This document shows, one piece after another, positions 41,345 to 50,089 of a DNA stretch of 64,000 nucleotides (position 1 is the first letter of the stretch; each line of letters begins with the position of its first letter). Source of the DNA: Actinomycetota bacterium (GTDB taxonomy: Bacteria > Actinomycetota > Thermoleophilia > Gaiellales > Gaiellaceae); assembly GCA_004366385.1 (NCBI GenBank), contig SIRU01000019.1, forward strand, positions 1 through 64,000, written 5' to 3'. The notes under the pieces are model-generated. The model was not told the origin of the DNA. It was given only the letters and a program-made list of their open reading frames with translations, and searched no databases. The position numbers and the translations under genes were made by a program.

Positions 41345-42214
41345 TCAATCGGCCGAAGCGGCCACGCCCTCGACGACCCGGTCCCGGCCGGACAGGTCCT
41401 TCGTGACCGTCACCTCCGAGTAGCCGAGCTCGCGGAGAAGACCCGCGACCCGCCCGGCGTCGCCGGCCGCGACCTCCAGGACGAGCGCGCCGCCGGGCCT
41501 CAGCGCCGTGCGTGCGCTCTCGGCGATCGCCTCCGTCGCACCCTCGCCGACGAGCGCCTCGCGCGGCTCCCAGTCGCGCACCTCGGGCTCGAGTGCGTCG
41601 ATCTCCGACGGGATCACGTACGGCGGGTTGGAGACGACGAGGTCCCACGGGCCGGCGGGGACGCCGGCGAGGAGATCCGCCTCGAGGAGCTCGACCGCGA
41701 GGCCGGTGCGCGCGGCGTTCTCACGCGCGATGACGAGCGCGCCTGCGGAGGCGTCCAACCCCGTGACCCTCGCGCCCGGGTGCTCGTCCGCGAGCGCGAG
41801 CGCGATGGCGCCGCTGCCCGTGCCCACGTCGAGCGCCCGCGGCGCGTCGAGCCCCGCGATGCGCGCGAGCGCACGCTCGACGACGATCTCGGTCTCGGGC
41901 CGCGGGACGAGCACCCGCGCGTCCACGAGCAGCGTCAGCCTGCGGAACCCCCACTCGCCGAGCACGTACGCGAGCGGCTCGCGTGCCTCGCGCCGGACGA
42001 GCAGCCGGTCGAGCTCGGCGGCCTCGCCCTCGCCGAGCTCGCGTCGCCCGTCGGCCCGCACCCCGCTCCGCGTCGTCCCGAGCACGTGCGCAAGCAGGAG
42101 CTCCGCGTCGACCTGGGCCGACTCGATCCCGGCGGCCGCCAGCCGCCCCTGGGCGACCTCGAGCGCCCCGGCGGCCGTGACAGCCGCCGACCCCGCCTTG
42201 TGGCTCAGAGCCAC
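41345..42214 (-). CDS. prmC: Release factor glutamine methyltransferase
   Basis: VLVPRPETEIVVERAL; DLVVSNPPYVI. Confidence 0.95.
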   Translation of the reverse strand: MALSHKAGSAAVTAAGALEVAQGRLAAAGIESAQVDAELLLAHVLGTTRSGVRADGRRELGEGEAAELDRLLVRREAREPLAYVLGEWGFRRLTLLVDARVLVPRPETEIVVERALARIAGLDAPRALDVGTGSGAIALALADEHPGARVTGLDASAGALVIARENAARTGLAVELLEADLLAGVPAGPWDLVVSNPPYVIPSEIDALEPEVRDWEPREALVGEGATEAIAESARTALRPGGALVLEVAAGDAGRVAGLLRELGYSEVTVTKDLSGRDRVVEGVAASAD

Positions 42215-42227
42215 AAAGCCTCCTTGC

Positions 42228-43277
42228 TCACGCGCCGGACGCCGCGAGTGCCTGCCGGCGCTCCTCGGCCTGGAGCGCCTCCGTGAACTCGCCGAGGTCG
42301 CCCTCGAGCGCCTGGTCGAGCCGGTGCTGCGTGAGCTTGATCCGATGGTCGGTGACGCGGCTCTCGGGGAAGTTGTACGTGCGGATCTTCTCGGCTCGCT
42401 CGCCGGTCCCGATCTGGGAGCGGCGCTGCGCGGAGAGCTCGGCCTCCTGCCGCGCGCGCTCGGCCTCGTACAGGCGCGCGCGGAGCACGCGCAGCGCCTT
42501 CAGCCGGTTCTGGAGCTGCGACTTCTCGTCCTGCATCGTCACGACCACCCCGGTCGGGAGATGCGTGAGGCGGACCGCGGAGTCGGTCGTGTTCACGCTC
42601 TGGCCACCGGGCCCGGTCGAGCGCATGACATCCGTCTTCAGGTCCTTCTCCTCGATCCGGATGTCCACATCCTCCGCCTCGGGCATGACTGCGACGGTCG
42701 CCGTCGAGGTGTGGATGCGGCCCTGCGACTCGGTCTCGGGGACGCGCTGCACGCGGTGCGTCCCGCCCTCGAACTTGAAGACGGAGTAGGCACCCTGGCC
42801 CTTGACCGCGAACACGACCTCCTTCACGCCGCCGGCCTCGTTCTCGCTCGTCGAGAGCGTCTCGGTCTTGAACCCGCGGCGCTCGGCGTAGCGCGTGAGC
42901 ATGCGGTAGAGGTCGCTCGCCCACAGCGCGGCCTCGTCTCCGCCCACGCCCTGGCGGATCTCGACGATGACGTCCTTCTCGTCAGCCGGGTCCTTGGCGA
43001 CGAGCGCGAGCGAGAGCTCGCCCTCGAGGCGCGCGACCTCGGCCTCGAGCTCCGTCGCCATCGCCGCCAGCTCCGGGTCCGAGCGCGCATCGGCGAGGTC
43101 GGCGGTCGCCTGCCGCCACTCGTCCGCGAGCCGCTTCGCTCCCTCGAGCTCCTTCAGCCGCCGCCCCGTCTCGGCCGCGGTGCGGCGGTCGTTGTAGACG
43201 GCAGGGTCGGACATGCGCTCCTGCGCCTCCGCGTAGGAGCGCTCGAGGTCGTCGACGAGGTGCTCGATCGTGCTCAC
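42228..43277 (-). CDS. prfA: Peptide chain release factor 1
   Basis: [50 protein letters not shown]. Confidence 0.96.
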   Translation of the reverse strand: MSTIEHLVDDLERSYAEAQERMSDPAVYNDRRTAAETGRRLKELEGAKRLADEWRQATADLADARSDPELAAMATELEAEVARLEGELSLALVAKDPADEKDVIVEIRQGVGGDEAALWASDLYRMLTRYAERRGFKTETLSTSENEAGGVKEVVFAVKGQGAYSVFKFEGGTHRVQRVPETESQGRIHTSTATVAVMPEAEDVDIRIEEKDLKTDVMRSTGPGGQSVNTTDSAVRLTHLPTGVVVTMQDEKSQLQNRLKALRVLRARLYEAERARQEAELSAQRRSQIGTGERAEKIRTYNFPESRVTDHRIKLTQHRLDQALEGDLGEFTEALQAEERRQALAASGA

Positions 43278-43308
43278 GCGCGGATGGTAGGCGAGGCTGG
43301 CCTCGTCC

Positions 43309-43737
43309 CTATGCGAGCGACGCGTCGAGCGTGATCTCGGGGACGCCGGCGAGCGCCTTCGACACCGGGCAGCCGTCGCGGGCGCCCTCGGCGGCCGCGA
43401 GAAACCCGTCGGCGTCCAGGCCCGGCACCGTGCCACGCACGGTCAGCGCGCTCTTCGTGATCCCCGTCCCCGGGACGAAGGTCACGGTGGCGGACGTCTC
43501 GAGCCGCTCCGGCGGCGTGCCCGCCTGCGCGAGCCCGTGCGAGAGCGCCATCGAGAAGCAGGCAGCGTGCGCGGCCGCGATCAGCTCCTCGGGGCTCGTC
43601 CGGCCCTCCGGCGCCTCGGCCCGCGAGGCCCAGGTCACGTCGAGCGGGCCGAAGGCGCCGCTCCCCACGCCGTCGATCGTCCCCGCTCCGTCCATGAGCG
43701 AGCCCGACCAGGTCACGTTCGCGGTGCGCTCCGTCAT
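43309..43737 (-). CDS. OsmC family protein (copy 1)
   Basis: [21 protein letters not shown]. Confidence 0.9.
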   Translation of the reverse strand: MTERTANVTWSGSLMDGAGTIDGVGSGAFGPLDVTWASRAEAPEGRTSPEELIAAAHAACFSMALSHGLAQAGTPPERLETSATVTFVPGTGITKSALTVRGTVPGLDADGFLAAAEGARDGCPVSKALAGVPEITLDASLA

Positions 43738-44186
43738 GTCTCCCCCTCCAGCGTTGCGTCGATGGTCACGGTGGCGCTCGCCTTGAGGAGCGCCGAGAAC
43801 GGGCAGCCGGCGTCCGCGGCCTCGGCGGCCTGCGCGAACGAGGCGGCGTCGCAGCCCGGCGCGGTCCCGCGGGCCGAGATCGCGGACGTGACGATGCGGT
43901 GGCCGACGCCCTCGACCTCGTCCATCGTGACCCGGCAGCGGACCTCGAGCTTCTCGGGCGGCGTCCCTGCCCGCGCGAGCTCGCTCCCGAGCGAGGTGAC
44001 GAAGCACGTTGCGTGAGCGGCTGCGAGCAGCTCCTCCGGGCTCGTCCTCCCCTCAGGGTCGCCGACGCGCGAGGCGATCGTGACCGGGAGCTCGAACGCG
44101 CCAGAGCTGGCCGCGCTCACGACGCCCGAGCCGCGGGCGACGGTTCCCTCCCAGGTGACGTCTGCTTCCCGGACGATCCGCGGCAT
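43734..44186 (-). CDS. OsmC family protein (copy 2)
   Basis: TSPEELLAAAHATCFVTSLGSELARAGTPPEKLEV; 4-bp overlap with copy 1. Confidence 0.9.
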   Translation of the reverse strand: MPRIVREADVTWEGTVARGSGVVSAASSGAFELPVTIASRVGDPEGRTSPEELLAAAHATCFVTSLGSELARAGTPPEKLEVRCRVTMDEVEGVGHRIVTSAISARGTAPGCDAASFAQAAEAADAGCPFSALLKASATVTIDATLEGET

Positions 44187-44198
44187 CGACCGCCGACC

Positions 44199-45125
44199 TT
44201 ACGCCATCACTTCGACCTTGGCGTCGGCCGTCCGCTCGGCGGGCGTCTCCGCCTGGTCGCTCTCGAGCACGCGCTCGAGCGCCCGGATCGAGACCTCGAC
44301 CTGGTCGTCGTCGGGCTGGCGCGTCGTCAGCCGCTGGAGCCACATGCCGGGCGCGAGCATCGCCATCAGGAAGCGGTTGTCCGAGTGCTTGCCCGCGAAG
44401 CGGATGACCTCGTACGCGAGCCCCGCGATGAGCGGCAGGAACAGGATCCGGCTGAGGATCAGCCAGTACCACACCGGCTGGCCGACGAACGCGAAGACGA
44501 AGATCGCGATCACCATCACGTACAGCAGGAACGCCGTGCCGCAGCGGGGGTGGATGAGGCTGTGGCGCTGGACGTTCTCGACCGTCAGCTCCTGGCCCTT
44601 CTCGAGCGCATGGATCGTCTTGTGCTCGGCGCCGTGGTACTGGAAGACGCGGCGGAGATCCGGGAGCAGCGAGATGACGAGGATGTAGCCGATGAAGACG
44701 GCGACGCGGATCAGGCCCTCGACGACGACGAACAGGCCGTCGTTGTCGATCGGCAGCCAGCTCGTGAGCAGCGCCGGCCCGACCTTGAAGAGCATGAGCG
44801 CGAAGACGATCGCGATCGCGAACGAGAAGATGATCTGCCCGCGCGTGATGACGGTCTTGATCTCGCCGTCCTCGTCCGTCTCCTGCGTCGCCACGTTCGC
44901 GGAGATGGCGAGCGCGCGGAAGCCGATCGCGAGCGACTCGCCGAGGGCGATGACGCCGCGGACGACTGGCAGGCGCCAGAGCTTGCGGCGCGACATCGGC
45001 GAGGTGATCTCCTGGACGACCTCGGTGATGTCGCCCTCGGGCGTGCGCACGGCGACCGCCCAGTTCGAGGCGCTCCGCATCATCACGCCTTCGAGGACGG
45101 CCTGCCCGCCGTACGAGACTGCCAT
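44199..45125 (-). CDS. DUF1385 integral membrane protein
   Basis: AVSYGGQAVLEGVMMRSASNWAVAVR; HGAEHKTIHALEKG. Confidence 0.94.
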   Translation of the reverse strand: MAVSYGGQAVLEGVMMRSASNWAVAVRTPEGDITEVVQEITSPMSRRKLWRLPVVRGVIALGESLAIGFRALAISANVATQETDEDGEIKTVITRGQIIFSFAIAIVFALMLFKVGPALLTSWLPIDNDGLFVVVEGLIRVAVFIGYILVISLLPDLRRVFQYHGAEHKTIHALEKGQELTVENVQRHSLIHPRCGTAFLLYVMVIAIFVFAFVGQPVWYWLILSRILFLPLIAGLAYEVIRFAGKHSDNRFLMAMLAPGMWLQRLTTRQPDDDQVEVSIRALERVLESDQAETPAERTADAKVEVMA

Positions 45126-45131
45126 TGCGGG

Positions 45132-45350
45132 CTAGGCGCGCCGGGAGCCGCCGGCCTTCTCGAGCCGGCGCTGGAAGCGCTCGACCCGGCCACCCGTGTC
45201 CACGAGCTTCTGCTTCCCCGTGTAGAAGGGATGGCAGGCCGCGCAGATCTCGACGTGCAGCTCGGGCTTCGTGGAGCGCGTCCAGAACTCGTTCCCGCAC
45301 GAGCAGGTCACGTGCGCGAGGACGTAGTCGGGGTGGATGTCGGCCTTCAT
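45132..45350 (-). CDS. rpmE: 50S ribosomal protein L31
   Basis: [53 protein letters not shown]. Confidence 0.97.
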   Translation of the reverse strand: MKADIHPDYVLAHVTCSCGNEFWTRSTKPELHVEICAACHPFYTGKQKLVDTGGRVERFQRRLEKAGGSRRA

Positions 45351-46288
45351 GGGCTGGCCAGGATACCAGCCGCCACCTTCGGATCCGCGTTCCCGCCCGA
45401 GACGACGGCCGCGAGCGGGGCGCCTTCGTCGTGCTCGATCTTCCCGGCGAGGAGCGCCCCGACGGCGGCCGCGCCGGCGGGCTCGCAGGCGAGCTTCGCT
45501 CGCGTGTAGAGGAAGCGCATGCCCTCGGCGATCTCGTCGTCGGTGACGAGGACGACCTCGTCGACGCGCTCGCGGCAGACGGCGAGCGTGCCGGCGCCGG
45601 TGAACGGGGCGTTGAGGCCGTCAGCGATCGACTTCGGCTCGATGCGCACCGGCTCGCCGGCCTCGAGCGCGCGCGTGAGAGAGGCGGCACTCTCCGGCTC
45701 GACGCCGACGACGCGGCAGTCGAGCGCGGTGGCGACGCCCGCAATCAGGCCTCCGCCCCCGATCGGAACGACGACCGTCGCGACGTCGGGGAGGTCCTCG
45801 GCGAGCTCGAGCCCGAGCGTGCCGTGGCCCGCCTGGAGAGCGGGGTCGTCGAACGGGTGGACGAAGACCTGACCCGTGCGCTCGACGTGCTCGAGGAGCC
45901 GCTCGTGCGCCTCGGCCGGGGACGCGGCGGTGAGGTCGACCTCGGCCCCGTAGCCGCGAGTCGCCGCGACCTTGAGCGGGTTCGCGGTCGCCCACATGAA
46001 GACCGTGCACGCGACACCCTCGGCCGCCGCCGCGTAGGCCGCGCCCTGCGCCGCGTTGCCCGCCGACCACGTGACGATCCCGCGCGCCTTCTCCTCCGCA
46101 GAGAGCGACGCCAGCTTGGTGAGCATCCCGCGCGGCTTGAACGACCCCGTCTTCTGGAAGAGCTCGGCTTTCAGGTGGACGTTCGGCCCGAGCGTGCGCG
46201 AGGAGAGGAGCGGCGTGCGGTGCAGGCGGCCGGCGAGGGTGCGCGCTGCACGCTCGACGTCGTCCCGGTCGAGCCACGGCGCGTCCAC
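45347..46288 (-). CDS. PLP-dependent threonine/serine dehydratase
   Basis: [34 protein letters not shown] 46288 with TACGAT 7 nt upstream favoured over 46339. Confidence 0.88.
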   Translation of the reverse strand: MDAPWLDRDDVERAARTLAGRLHRTPLLSSRTLGPNVHLKAELFQKTGSFKPRGMLTKLASLSAEEKARGIVTWSAGNAAQGAAYAAAAEGVACTVFMWATANPLKVAATRGYGAEVDLTAASPAEAHERLLEHVERTGQVFVHPFDDPALQAGHGTLGLELAEDLPDVATVVVPIGGGGLIAGVATALDCRVVGVEPESAASLTRALEAGEPVRIEPKSIADGLNAPFTGAGTLAVCRERVDEVVLVTDDEIAEGMRFLYTRAKLACEPAGAAAVGALLAGKIEHDEGAPLAAVVSGGNADPKVAAGILASP

Positions 46289-46337
46289 GCGCGCGATCGT
46301 ACGGGAACCCCGCGCCGCGGCCGGGTGTAGGAGAGGC

Positions 46338-47252
46338 ATGCGTGCGCTCCTGCTGCTCGTCGCGGTGCTGGCGGTCGTTCCGATCGCCTTCGCGAAGCTG
46401 CCGCCGCCGCCCGAGCAGTCCGCGACCGTGCAAACGGGCCGTGCGCCGTGCGGCCTCGCAGCGGGCGGAGGCGAGCTCTGGGTCGGTGTCTACGAGGCGG
46501 GCACGGTGCTGCGGCTCGACCGCGCGGGGCGCCTCCGGCAGCGCATCCGCGTCGGGCGCTTTGCGTGTCAGCTCGCCGTGACGGCCGACGCAGTCTGGGT
46601 CACGCGCGACAACGCGAACCGCGTCGTACGTATCGACCGGCGCAGCGGGCGGAAGCGGGTCGCGCGCGTCACCTCGCCGTTCGACGTCGTCGAGGCCGCG
46701 GGTGCGCTATGGGTCACGAGCTTCGAGACGGGAACCGTCACGCGCCTCCATCCGAGGACGGCCCGGCCTACGCGCGTGCTCCGCGTCGGCGGCAACCCGG
46801 CGGGCATCGCCGTGTGCGGTGGCCGCGTGTGGGTCGGGCACGGACGGGGTGCGACCTGGCTCACCGCGATCGACCCGAAGACGGGTCGCGCGTGGCGGCA
46901 CGACGTCGTCGTCGAGTCGCCGGGCCGGCCGCGGTGCGTCCGCGGGCAGCTCTGGGTCACCACGCCGGACGCCGTGCTCCGGGTGGCGCCGCGCACGGGC
47001 GAGCTCCTCGGGCACATCCCGCTGGGCGGCACGCCCGCCGAGGCTGCGGCGGCGCAGGGCGCGAGCGACGGCCACTGGACGGTGTGGGTCACGGACAAGG
47101 AGCGCTCGCTCGTCCACCGGGTCGAGCCGACCCGAGGTCTCGTGCTCGACTCGTTCTCGGCCGGCCCCGGCGCGTTCGCGCTCACACGCTTCGCGGGCTC
47201 GATGTGGGTCGCAAGCTTCGCGGGCTCCGACGTCCGCCGCTTCGACCCCTGA
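46338..47252 (+). CDS. Secreted YncE/YVTN-like beta-propeller protein
   Basis: Signal peptide MRALLLLVAVLAVVPIAFA; repeated LWV/VWV blades; AGGAGAGG ribosome site. Confidence 0.8.
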   Translation: MRALLLLVAVLAVVPIAFAKLPPPPEQSATVQTGRAPCGLAAGGGELWVGVYEAGTVLRLDRAGRLRQRIRVGRFACQLAVTADAVWVTRDNANRVVRIDRRSGRKRVARVTSPFDVVEAAGALWVTSFETGTVTRLHPRTARPTRVLRVGGNPAGIAVCGGRVWVGHGRGATWLTAIDPKTGRAWRHDVVVESPGRPRCVRGQLWVTTPDAVLRVAPRTGELLGHIPLGGTPAEAAAAQGASDGHWTVWVTDKERSLVHRVEPTRGLVLDSFSAGPGAFALTRFAGSMWVASFAGSDVRRFDP

Positions 47253-47305
47253 GCTGAACGCCCGCTGACACCTCGCGCGACGAAAGGCCGCACGTTGCGG
47301 ACGAA

Positions 47306-47326
47306 GGTGTCAGACACCGTGTCTAG
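47306..47326. repeat. GGTGTCAGACACCGTGTCTAG
   Basis: 21-bp identical to 6365-6385. Confidence 0.93.
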
Positions 47327-47367
47327 TGCGGCTCGCGCCGTCCGCGCGCGATCCGCAGAATGCGCGC

Positions 47368-48720
47368 GTGCCCGACGCCGCCGCCGCCGAGGAGCGCCGC
47401 CCGATCCGGCTCGTCGTGCGCGATGGCGCCCTCGACCGCAACCGGCTCACGGTCTTCTTCCGGCTCCTGCTCGCGATCCCGCACCTCGTGTGGGTCGCGC
47501 TCTGGGGGCTCGCCGCGTTCGTCGTCGCGTTCATCCTCTGGCTCGCAGTCCTCATCGAGGGGAAGGCCCCGCCGATCCTGCACGACTTCGTCGCCGGGTA
47601 CGTCCGCTACGCGACGCACGTCGGCGCGTACGTGCTGCTCGCAGCCGGCCCGTACCCGGGGTTCAAGGGCGCGCCGGGCTATGCCGTCGACGTGGAGATC
47701 GGCCCGCCGGAGCGCCAGAGCCGCTGGACGGGCTTCTTCCGCCTGCTGCTTGCGATCCCCGCGCTGCTGCTCGCGACCGCGCTCGGGGGCGGCGTGACCT
47801 TCGGGCCACCCGCGGGCTCGTACAGCAGGGAGACGCAGGCGTACGACCTGTACGGCGCGGTGACGCTCGGCGGCGCAGCCTCCATCGCTGCGTTCCTCTC
47901 CTGGTTCTTCATCCTCGTCCGCGGGCGAGCCCCGCGGGGCCTCCGCGACCTGATCGCGTTCGCGCTCGGCTACTGGGCGCAGGCGGTCGGGTACCTCCTG
48001 CTGCTGACGCCGCGCTACCCGACCTCCGACCCCGCGCTCGCGGAGGAGTGGACGAAGCTGCCGGAGCACCCGGTCAAGCTCGTCCTCGACGACGACCTGC
48101 GGCGCTCGCGTTTGACCGTCCTCTTCCGGCTGCTGCTCGTCATCCCGCACGTCGTCTGGTTCTTCCTCTGGACGGTCGCCGTCATCCTCGCTGCGATCGC
48201 GGGGTGGCTCGCCGCGCTCGTTCTCGGCCGGCTTCCGCTGCCGCTGCACCGCTTCCTCGCGGCGTACCTCCGCTACGGACAGCACGTGGCGGCGTTCCTC
48301 TACCTCGTCGGAGAGAAGTTCCCCGGGTTCACCGGACGCGCGGGGTCGTACGGAGTCGATCTCGAGATCGCGCCGCCCGAGCGGCAGAGCCGGTGGACGA
48401 TCCTCTTCCGCGGGATCCTCGGCATCCCGGCGTGGCTGCTCGCGTTGGGGCTCTCGGGTGTTCTCGGGATCGTCTCGGTGCTCGGCTGGTTCTACGCGAT
48501 CGTGCGCGGGCAGATGCCGGAGGGGCTGCGAAACCTCGGCGCCTCTTGCCTCCGTTACAACTCGCAGACGTCCGCCTACTCGCTGCTCCTGACCGGCCGC
48601 TACCCGTACGCGGCGCCGGTGCTCCAGGACCGACCGCCGGCTCGCCGGACGCCGCTTCCGATGCTGCTGCTTCCACCGCCTGCACCTCCCGCCGAGCCCA
48701 TGCCCGGGGTTTCCTTCTGA
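47368..48720 (+). CDS. DUF4389 domain membrane protein with internal duplication
   Basis: Two copies of RxRLTVxFRLLLxIPHxVW ... PPERQSRWTxxFR. Confidence 0.83.
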   Translation: MPDAAAAEERRPIRLVVRDGALDRNRLTVFFRLLLAIPHLVWVALWGLAAFVVAFILWLAVLIEGKAPPILHDFVAGYVRYATHVGAYVLLAAGPYPGFKGAPGYAVDVEIGPPERQSRWTGFFRLLLAIPALLLATALGGGVTFGPPAGSYSRETQAYDLYGAVTLGGAASIAAFLSWFFILVRGRAPRGLRDLIAFALGYWAQAVGYLLLLTPRYPTSDPALAEEWTKLPEHPVKLVLDDDLRRSRLTVLFRLLLVIPHVVWFFLWTVAVILAAIAGWLAALVLGRLPLPLHRFLAAYLRYGQHVAAFLYLVGEKFPGFTGRAGSYGVDLEIAPPERQSRWTILFRGILGIPAWLLALGLSGVLGIVSVLGWFYAIVRGQMPEGLRNLGASCLRYNSQTSAYSLLLTGRYPYAAPVLQDRPPARRTPLPMLLLPPPAPPAEPMPGVSF

Positions 48721-49913
48721 GACTCGTCGCCGGCGCCGTCCTCGTCGCGGCGCTCGCCGTCGGCGCGCTCCTGCTCTACCCGACTGCCGTCCCCGAGAAC
48801 CTCTCGCTGCCGGCCGTCGACTCGGATGCGACCTTCGGCGCCGCGCTGGTCGAGCGGGCCGAGCGCTACGAGCGCTTCCTCTACGTCCTCTGGGCGCTCT
48901 CGCAGGTCGCGCTGCTGACGACGCTGTGGCTCTACTCGCGCAAGGGCGCCGTCTTCGTCCGCGAGTCCTCCGCCGGCCCGATCGGCACCGGGATGCTGCT
49001 CGGGATGCTCGGGCTCGGGATCGTCTGGCTCGTCGGGCTCCCGTTCGGTCTCGCAGCGCTCTGGTGGTCGCGCCGGTACGGGCAGACGGAGCTGGGGTAC
49101 CTCGACTGGCTGCTCGAGGACTGGGTCATCCTCGGTGCGGCGTTCTTCTGGATCTCGTTCGCGCTGCTCGTTGTGATGGGGCTCGCGCGCCGGCTCGGCG
49201 AGTGGTGGTGGCTGCCCGGCGCCGCAGTCTTCGTCGCGATCGCCGGCCTCTTCACCTTCACCGCCCCGTACCTCGACTTCACCACCGACCCGCTCGAGGA
49301 CGAGGCGCTGCTCGCGGCCACGCGCGAGTACGAGCGCGAGCTCGGCATCCCGAAGGTCCCGATCCGCGTGGAGGAGGTCAGCGAGAGCTCGCAGCAGGCG
49401 AACGCGTACGCGTATGGCCTCGGGCCGTCACGGCGCGTCGTCCTCTGGGACACGATCCTCATGCCGCCGTTCGAGACGGGCGAGCAGAAGGTCGTCCTGG
49501 CGCACGAGCTCGCCCACCACTCGCAGCGGCATCTCCCGGAAGGGCTCGCCTGGTTCGCGATCTTCGCCGTGCCGGGCGCCTGGCTCCTGATGCGCGCGAC
49601 CCGCTCGCGCGGCGGCATGGGCGCTCCCGAGGCGGTGCCCGTCGCGCTGATCGTGGTGGCCGTCTACACGCTCGTGACGGCGCCGCTCTCGAACCACCTC
49701 TCCCGCCGCATGGAGGCCGAGGCGGACTGGAAGGCGCTCCAGGTCACCGAGGACCCGGCCTCGCTCGAGGGGATCATGGTCGGCTTCGCGGAGACGTCCC
49801 TCGGCGACCCCGACCCGCCCGCGTGGACGCAGCTCGTCCTCGGCACGCACCCGACGCTCGCCGACCGCGTCGCGATGGCGCGCGCGTGGCGCGAGCGCAG
49901 CGCGCCCCGATGA
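48717..49913 (+). CDS. M48 family membrane metallopeptidase
   Basis: VVLAHELAHHSQRH; RRMEAEADWKALQ; candidate CTG start overlapping the upstream TGA. Confidence 0.88.
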   Translation: MRLVAGAVLVAALAVGALLLYPTAVPENLSLPAVDSDATFGAALVERAERYERFLYVLWALSQVALLTTLWLYSRKGAVFVRESSAGPIGTGMLLGMLGLGIVWLVGLPFGLAALWWSRRYGQTELGYLDWLLEDWVILGAAFFWISFALLVVMGLARRLGEWWWLPGAAVFVAIAGLFTFTAPYLDFTTDPLEDEALLAATREYERELGIPKVPIRVEEVSESSQQANAYAYGLGPSRRVVLWDTILMPPFETGEQKVVLAHELAHHSQRHLPEGLAWFAIFAVPGAWLLMRATRSRGGMGAPEAVPVALIVVAVYTLVTAPLSNHLSRRMEAEADWKALQVTEDPASLEGIMVGFAETSLGDPDPPAWTQLVLGTHPTLADRVAMARAWRERSAPR

Positions 49914-49944
49914 GGACCCGAGACATGGCCGCACGAGACACCTA

Positions 49945-50025
49945 GTTACAACTTGTAACGTGGCGTCCTCCCGGCCGATTGCCGCTCCCTGAGCCGTTAC
50001 AGGAGAGCTGGTTACGAGTTGTAAC
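49945..50025. repeat. GTTACAACTTGTAAC palindrome (49945-49959) and imperfect copy GTTACGAGTTGTAAC (50011-50025)
   Basis: Same core as 15055-15075; both followed by (G/T)TGGCG. Confidence 0.85.
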
Positions 50026-50089
50026 TTGGCGGTCTTCGCCCGTCACGGCGCAGCTGCCTCGATGGAGCGAGGTCGAGCCCGCGCGCCCG

